Shown piece after piece: positions 36,075-40,366 of a stretch of 40,366 nt of DNA; within the stretch, counting starts at the first letter, position 1; each line of letters begins with the position of its first letter. Origin of the DNA: Aquabacterium sp. Lineage in GTDB: Bacteria > Pseudomonadota > Gammaproteobacteria > Burkholderiales > Burkholderiaceae_C. A model generated the notes under the pieces. That model did not search any database and was not told the DNA's origin. It worked only from the letters and a program-made list of their open reading frames with translations. The position numbers were made by a program, and so were the translations under genes. The stretch covers positions 1 to 40,366 of the forward strand of contig JARXAJ010000179.1 in the NCBI GenBank assembly GCA_029865965.1, written 5' to 3'.

Positions 36075-36090
36075 TGCAAGTTGCGCGCCA
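36075..36090 (-). promoter_or_regulatory. Sigma-54 (-24/-12) promoter of the PEP-CTERM gene
   Basis: On the minus strand TGGCGCGCAACTTGCA matches the consensus TGGCACG-N4-TTGCA with one change. The GG (36089-36088) and GC (36077-36076) are separated by ten bases, as required. Transcription would begin near 36064, 25 bases before the start codon. Confidence 0.7.
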
Positions 36091-36153
36091 GAGGATGCAA
36101 GTCCTTGTCCGCCCAGTAACTTTTCTGGCAGCCCAGTCCTGACGCGCTGGCGT

Positions 36154-36170
36154 TGTCAGATTTTCCGACA
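36154..36170. promoter_or_regulatory. Upstream dyad, candidate enhancer-binding site
   Basis: TGTCAGATTTTCCGACA is a 17-bp dyad with a single mismatched pair (arms TGTCxGA and TCxGACA). Its centre is about 98 bp upstream of the predicted sigma-54 start point, a usual distance for an activator such as the PrsR type. Binding is inferred. Confidence 0.5.
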
Positions 36171-36280
36171 GCCGCAGGACCGGGTTGGCCCGGGCTGCAG
36201 CATGTCGATCAACAGCTGGACATACCGCACTGCACCCAGCCCGCTGGCCGCTGCATGGGGTGGCGGGCAGCGGCCAGTCG

Positions 36281-37420
36281 TCAGGCCGGATCCGGTGGGT
36301 CCAGCGCCAGCAGGTGGTCGGCCAGCAGCGGGTCGTCGATGACGGTGCCGCGCGCGTTGGTCCTGGCCACCAGGCCGGCGCGGCGCAGCCGCTCGATGGC
36401 CGCACGCACCTTGGCCAGCGTAGGCGGCTCGGCCTGCACCCGGCCCAGCCACTGCAGGGTGTCGCGGCCCAGCGGCGCACGGCCCTGGGCCAGGGCCAGC
36501 AGCAGGGCCCGGTCCAGCCCGCCCAGCGGCTGCAGCAGGGCATTGAAGCCGGCCACCTGGTGGGCGCCGCGCAGGTAGTGCTGCACCACAGCGTCCAGGT
36601 CGGTCATGCCCTCGGCCGACGCCCACTTCACCAGGTCGCGCATCAGCGCCGGCTTGTGGCCGATGCGGGCGAACACCCGCTGCAGCGCCTCAGGCGCCAG
36701 CTGCTTGCCAGGGTGCACCCGGTGGAAGTGCGCGGCCAGGCGCTGCAGGTAGTCGTCGCCCAGCGGCGGAAAATCCATCTGCTGGGCGAACTGGTACATC
36801 GGCGCACCCACGGTCGACAACAGCCGCGCCATGTCTTCCTGCGACGAGCCGGTGAACACCGCCTGCAGGATGCCGCGCCGCTGGTGCAGCACCGCCCGCA
36901 GCGCGGCGATGCGCTCTTGGGCCTGGGCGCCGTCGGCCAGGGTCTGCACCTCATCGAGCATCAGCAGCACCGGCTTGCCGGCGGCGGCTTGCAGGCGCTG
37001 CACCAGGCTGTCCAGGCGCAGCGCCGGGTCGGCGGGCAGGGGGCGGCGTTCGGGCGCATCGGCCAGTGTCAGCTGCGCACCCAGCAGGCCCAGGCTCTTG
37101 ACCGGTGTGCGCGCGGTCTTGCCGGCCCGGCTGGCGGGCACCAGGGCGTCGTCCAGCGCTTCTTCCAGCGCATGGTTGATGGCCTCCAGCGGCGCGACCT
37201 TCTGCAGCCACAGGTCGGCATACACCGGCAGCTTGCCGGCAGCGCGGGCAGCCGGCGCCAGGTCGTGGTCGAGGAACCAGGTCTTGCCCACCCGGCGCGG
37301 CGCAAACATGGCCAGCGGCCGCCCGGGCTGGGCATCGATCAGCGCCAGGCAGCTGGCGGCCAGCGCCGGGCGGTGCTGGGTGATCTGGTCGAAGCTGGCC
37401 GGGTTGTCGTGCGTTGTCAT
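36281..37420 (-). CDS. Orphan AAA-type ATPase with C-terminal winged-helix region
   Basis: 379 residues. The P-loop is FAPRRVGKTWFL (Walker A), Walker B is VLLMLDEVQTL and a sensor-like segment is ILQAVFTGSSQEDMARLL. The layout resembles the archaeal-type ATPase family (PF01637) and STAND NTPases. The C-terminal third (GGLDRALLLALAQGRAPLGR, KVRAAIERLRRAGLVAR) looks like a winged helix-turn-helix. No effector, nuclease or sensor domain is fused, and the neighbours give no partner. The ATG at 37420 is chosen; there is no clear ribosome site, but the upstream 70 bp is noticeably AT-richer and may hold the promoter. Function unknown; a stress or defence switch is one possibility. Confidence 0.75.
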   Translation of the reverse strand: MTTHDNPASFDQITQHRPALAASCLALIDAQPGRPLAMFAPRRVGKTWFLDHDLAPAARAAGKLPVYADLWLQKVAPLEAINHALEEALDDALVPASRAGKTARTPVKSLGLLGAQLTLADAPERRPLPADPALRLDSLVQRLQAAAGKPVLLMLDEVQTLADGAQAQERIAALRAVLHQRRGILQAVFTGSSQEDMARLLSTVGAPMYQFAQQMDFPPLGDDYLQRLAAHFHRVHPGKQLAPEALQRVFARIGHKPALMRDLVKWASAEGMTDLDAVVQHYLRGAHQVAGFNALLQPLGGLDRALLLALAQGRAPLGRDTLQWLGRVQAEPPTLAKVRAAIERLRRAGLVARTNARGTVIDDPLLADHLLALDPPDPA

Positions 37421-37492
37421 GAGAGCCGCAATTGTTGCATTCACGACAATCAACAACAAGGCGGAGCGGCAGCCGCGCCCGACCGGGCGGGC

Positions 37493-39118
37493 TCAGGCGG
37501 GCGCCGGCACCAGCTGGAAGCCCGGGTAGCCCTGCTGCTGCACCTCGGCACATTTCTGCACGTAGGCGGGGAAGCCGAACAACGGCATGAAGATGCGCGG
37601 CTTGCCCGGGATGTTGGCGCCCAGGTACCAGCTGTTGCAGCCCAGGTAGATGGTGCGGGCGGCCACGGTGTTGACATGGGCCACCCAGTCGGCCTCGGCC
37701 TCGGGTGTGGCTTCCAGCGTGCGCACGCCCCGGGCATCCAGGTCGGCCACGGTGTCGGCGATCCATTGCACCTGGTGCTCGATGGCGACCATCACGTTGG
37801 TGAAGGCGGCGGTGGCGCCCGGCCCGGTCAGGGTGAACAGATTGGGGAAGCCCGACAGGCACAGGCCCAGGTAGTTCAGCGGCCCGGCCTGCCAGTGCTG
37901 CTGGATGGAACGCCCGCCCCGGCCGCGCAAATCCAGCCGCAGCAGGGTGCCGGTCATCGCGTCGAAGCCGGTGGCCAGCACGATGGCATCGAGCGTGTGT
38001 TCTTCGCCGCCGGCCACCAGGCCGGTGGCGGTGAAGCGTTCGATGGGCGCCGTCTGCAGATCGACCAGACGCACGTTGGGCCGGTTGAAGGTGGCGTAGT
38101 AGCCGGTGTCCACGCACAGCCGCTTGCAGCCGATGGGGTGGGTGGGGCACAGGGCCGCGGCGGTGGCCGGGTCGTGCACGGTGCTGCGGATCTTGTTGCG
38201 CACGAACTCACCGGCCAGCTCATTGGCTGCCGGGTTGACGATCAGGTCGTTGAAGGTGCCCAGCAGGCCGAAGCCACCGATCTGCCAGCGCTCTTCAAAC
38301 ATGCGCTCGCGCTCCTCGGCCGACACCGAAAAGGCAGAGAAGGTGTTGGGCGGCAGCATCGACCCGAAGCCGCCCATCATCTTGCGGTTGCGCTCGCGGA
38401 AGGCCGGGTAGTCGGCCTTGACCTGGGACTCCAGCGCCTTGTCCAGCGGGCCGTTGCGGGCCGGCACGGCATAGCTGGGCGTGCGCTGGAACACGGTGAG
38501 CCGGGCCACCTGCGGTGCGATGGTGGTGATGGTCTGCACGCCCGACGAGCCGGTGCCCACCACGCCCACGCGCAAGCCGGCCAAATCGACCGGCGCATGC
38601 GGCCAGGCCGCCGTGTGCAGCACCCGGCCCTTGAAATCCTGCAAGCCGGGGAAGTCAGGCTGGTTGGGTGTGGACAGCGGCCCGGTGGCCAGCACCATGT
38701 GGCGCGCGGCCCAGCGGTGGCCGTCCTGCGCGGCCACCTGCCAGCACGGCGCTGCCTCGTCCCGTTCATCCCAATGGGCGGCAGCGATGCGGGTGTTCAG
38801 CAGGATGCCGTCACGCAGCGCATAGCGGTCGGCCACATGGTTGGCATAGGCCAGCAGCTCGGGCTGCGCGGCGTAGCGCTCGGTCCAGCACCAGCTTTGC
38901 TGCAGGGCGTCGTCGAAGCCGAAGCTGTATTCCAGGCTCTGGATGTCGACCCGTGCGCCGGGGTAGCGGTTGTGGTACCAGGTGCCGCCCACGCCGCCGG
39001 CGGCTTCCACCACCAGCGCGTTCAGCCCGCGTTGGCGTGCCAGGTGCAGCATGTACAGGCCGCCGAAGCCGGCGCCGACGATCAGCAGGTCGATGGGTTG
39101 GGGGGTGGTGGATTGCAT
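37493..39118 (-). CDS. Baeyer-Villiger-type flavin monooxygenase
   Basis: 541 residues. Two dinucleotide-binding motifs are present: GAGFGG near residue 15 for FAD and GTGSSG near residue 190 for NADPH. Between them is the Baeyer-Villiger fingerprint FKGRVLHTAAWPH. Further family features are GGVGGTWYHNRYPGARVDIQ and the C-terminal LYLGCNSWYLG-type segment (IYLGCNSWYLGANIPGKPR). It should insert oxygen next to a carbonyl, turning ketones into esters or lactones. The gene lies 17 bp after the ene-reductase gene and is probably cotranscribed with it. The substrate is unknown; the close family includes cyclohexanone- and steroid-type monooxygenases. Confidence 0.92.
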   Translation of the reverse strand: MQSTTPQPIDLLIVGAGFGGLYMLHLARQRGLNALVVEAAGGVGGTWYHNRYPGARVDIQSLEYSFGFDDALQQSWCWTERYAAQPELLAYANHVADRYALRDGILLNTRIAAAHWDERDEAAPCWQVAAQDGHRWAARHMVLATGPLSTPNQPDFPGLQDFKGRVLHTAAWPHAPVDLAGLRVGVVGTGSSGVQTITTIAPQVARLTVFQRTPSYAVPARNGPLDKALESQVKADYPAFRERNRKMMGGFGSMLPPNTFSAFSVSAEERERMFEERWQIGGFGLLGTFNDLIVNPAANELAGEFVRNKIRSTVHDPATAAALCPTHPIGCKRLCVDTGYYATFNRPNVRLVDLQTAPIERFTATGLVAGGEEHTLDAIVLATGFDAMTGTLLRLDLRGRGGRSIQQHWQAGPLNYLGLCLSGFPNLFTLTGPGATAAFTNVMVAIEHQVQWIADTVADLDARGVRTLEATPEAEADWVAHVNTVAARTIYLGCNSWYLGANIPGKPRIFMPLFGFPAYVQKCAEVQQQGYPGFQLVPAPA

Positions 39119-39135
39119 GGGAGGGGGCCTCAATG

Positions 39136-40251
39136 TCAGCGCATGCCGATGCGCACATCACCGAACAGCCCGGCCATGCCGCGCGGCTGGCTGCGCCAGT
39201 ACTGTTTGGGTGCCTGCACCTGGGCGCCCAGTGCGGCAGCGGCATGCCAGGGCCAATGCGGGTCGTAGAGAATGCCGCGGGCAATCGCCACGGCATCGGC
39301 CTGGCCACCGGCGATCACGTCTTCGGCCTGCTGCGCGTCGGTGATCAGGCCCACGGCGATGGTGGGCAGGCCGGCTTCACGCCGGATCTGATCTGCCAGG
39401 TGCACCTGGTAGCCCGGGCCCAGCGGGATCTGCTGGCGCGCCGACACGCCGCCCGAGCTGACATGGATGAAGTCACCGCCCAGGCGCTTGAGTTCGCGGG
39501 TGAAGGCGACGCTGTCGGCCGGGCCCCAGCCACCGTCCACCCAGTCGGTGGCCGACAGGCGCATGCCCACCGCCACATGGGCGGGCACGGCAGCACGTAC
39601 CGCACTGAACACCTGCAGCGGAAAGCGCATGCGGTTGGCGGCAGAGCCGCCATAGCCATCGCTGCGCTGGTTGGCGATCGGCGACAGGAACTGGTGCAAC
39701 AGGTAGCCATGCGCCGCATGCAGCTCAATGGCCTGGAAGCCCAGGCGCACCGCGCGTTGCGCGGCGGCCACGAAGTCGTCCTGCACCTGCTGCAGGCCGG
39801 CGCCGTCCAGGGCCACGGGTGCGGCCTCGCCGTCGCCATGGGGCAGGGCAGAGGGGGCGACCGTGGGCCAGCCGCCCTGGTCGGCGGGGATCAGCTGGCC
39901 GCCGTCCCAGGGCGCATGGCTGCTGGCCTTGCGCCCGGCATGGCCCAGCTGGATGGCCAGCGGCATGGGCGAGCCGGCGTGGCGCAGCGTCTGCAGCACC
40001 CGGGCCAGCGCGGCCTCGTTGGTGTCGTTGTACAAGCCCAGGCAGCCGGGGGTGATGCGGCCTTCGGCCGACACCGCCGTGGCCTCGACGATCAGCAGGC
40101 CGGCGCCGCTGAGCGCCAGCTGGCCCAGGTGGATGAGGTGCCAGTCGGTGGCATTGCCGTCGACGGCGCTGTATTGGCACATCGGCGCAATGACGATGCG
40201 GTTGGGCAGCGTGAGCGGGCCCAGGGCGAGGGATGTGAAGAGATGTGACAT
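39136..40251 (-). CDS. Old yellow enzyme, NADH:flavin oxidoreductase (YqjM/NamA-like)
   Basis: 371 residues in a TIM barrel. Flavin-contact and active-site segments are complete: NRIVIAPMCQYSAVDGNATD with the YqjM-type Cys and Tyr, QLGHAGRKASS, ELHAAHGYLLHQFLSP with the substrate-binding His pair, DGYGGSAANRMRFPL and the phosphate-binding AVAIARGILYDP. It should reduce activated C=C bonds of enones using NADPH. It is the first gene of a pair with the Baeyer-Villiger monooxygenase; ene-reduction followed by lactone formation is the route used for cyclic enones in terpene degradation. The start at 40251 matches the family's length. Confidence 0.93.
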   Translation of the reverse strand: MSHLFTSLALGPLTLPNRIVIAPMCQYSAVDGNATDWHLIHLGQLALSGAGLLIVEATAVSAEGRITPGCLGLYNDTNEAALARVLQTLRHAGSPMPLAIQLGHAGRKASSHAPWDGGQLIPADQGGWPTVAPSALPHGDGEAAPVALDGAGLQQVQDDFVAAAQRAVRLGFQAIELHAAHGYLLHQFLSPIANQRSDGYGGSAANRMRFPLQVFSAVRAAVPAHVAVGMRLSATDWVDGGWGPADSVAFTRELKRLGGDFIHVSSGGVSARQQIPLGPGYQVHLADQIRREAGLPTIAVGLITDAQQAEDVIAGGQADAVAIARGILYDPHWPWHAAAALGAQVQAPKQYWRSQPRGMAGLFGDVRIGMR

Positions 40252-40366
40252 GGGCGCAGTGTGCCGGTGGCGCCGCCATGGCGCTGTCACCGGGTGGTCG
40301 CCTTTGGGCTCTGAGCAGTCGGTCGTTTTGAGCGATCGCGCCGGCTCGGGTGGGCCTGTTTTGCTC
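40252..40366. other. Upstream end region of the window
   Basis: The 115 bp upstream of the ene-reductase gene hold no recognisable coding sequence. The slightly AT-richer part at 40305-40335 may contain its promoter, but no clear boxes can be assigned. Confidence 0.3.

Noticed and set aside
36185-39268. A plus-strand open frame of 1027 codons across the ATPase and monooxygenase genes
   Set aside because: Composition is low-complexity (Gln, His, Gly, Arg) and it lies antisense to two genes with clear motifs; not a giant gene.

Overview
This window is GC-rich chromosomal DNA with strongly G/C-biased third codon positions. The gene content points to a betaproteobacterium of the order Burkholderiales, probably near the Leptothrix/Rubrivivax/Ideonella group. 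Pointers are two tripartite-tricarboxylate 'Bug'-type binding proteins, a PEP-CTERM protein behind a sigma-54-type promoter, an HDOD remnant and a heme-c sensor. This placement is inferred from gene families, not from a marker gene. No tRNA, rRNA, CRISPR array, insertion sequence or phage gene was recognised.

Layout. (a) 1-7.5 kb, regulation and envelope: a DUF4281 membrane protein divergent from a TetR regulator with two matched operators; a diguanylate cyclase; an OmpR-type response regulator/histidine kinase pair divergent from a small secreted protein, with 11-bp-phased repeats between them; an alpha/beta-hydrolase lipoprotein; and a membrane CXXCH heme sensor with HAMP but no recognisable output domain. 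(b) 7.6-13.7 kb: a Bug protein/NTF2-like/deacetylase-fold operon, about 600 bp without a clear gene, a transglutaminase, a 34-codon coupled ORF and a copper-type P1B ATPase, closed by a perfect 37-bp palindrome. (c) 13.9-21.6 kb, minus strand: a fatty-acid-type operon (two acyl-CoA dehydrogenases, enoyl-CoA hydratase/3-hydroxyacyl-CoA dehydrogenase, thiolase) ending in a Bug protein and a Crp/Fnr regulator. (d) 21.8-30.7 kb, divergent plus strand: a complete oligopeptide-type ABC importer (two permeases, two tandem paralogous binding proteins, two ATPases) followed by a regulator with two complete TetR DNA-binding domains. (e) 30.7-32.4 kb: a TauD/TfdA-type dioxygenase flanked by an HDOD remnant and an internally deleted acyl-CoA dehydrogenase. 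(f) 32.4-40.3 kb, minus strand: a DUF35 protein and a thiolase-fold partner lacking the usual cysteine, an AI-2E-type exporter, a PEP-CTERM protein with a sigma-54-like promoter, an orphan AAA ATPase, a Baeyer-Villiger-type monooxygenase and an old-yellow-enzyme reductase.

How it may work together (inference). Regions c and d share a divergent control region. They read as one uptake-and-degradation locus: the importer brings in a carboxylic or amphipathic substrate, the acyl-CoA enzymes shorten it, and the double TetR protein and the Crp/Fnr protein may sense substrate or CoA ester. Region f adds a likely CoA-ester carbon-carbon lyase pair (thiolase-fold plus DUF35), a BVMO and an ene-reductase, a set reminiscent of cyclic, terpenoid or steroid-side-chain breakdown. 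Three related stop-codon-proximal hairpin elements lie inside these operons.
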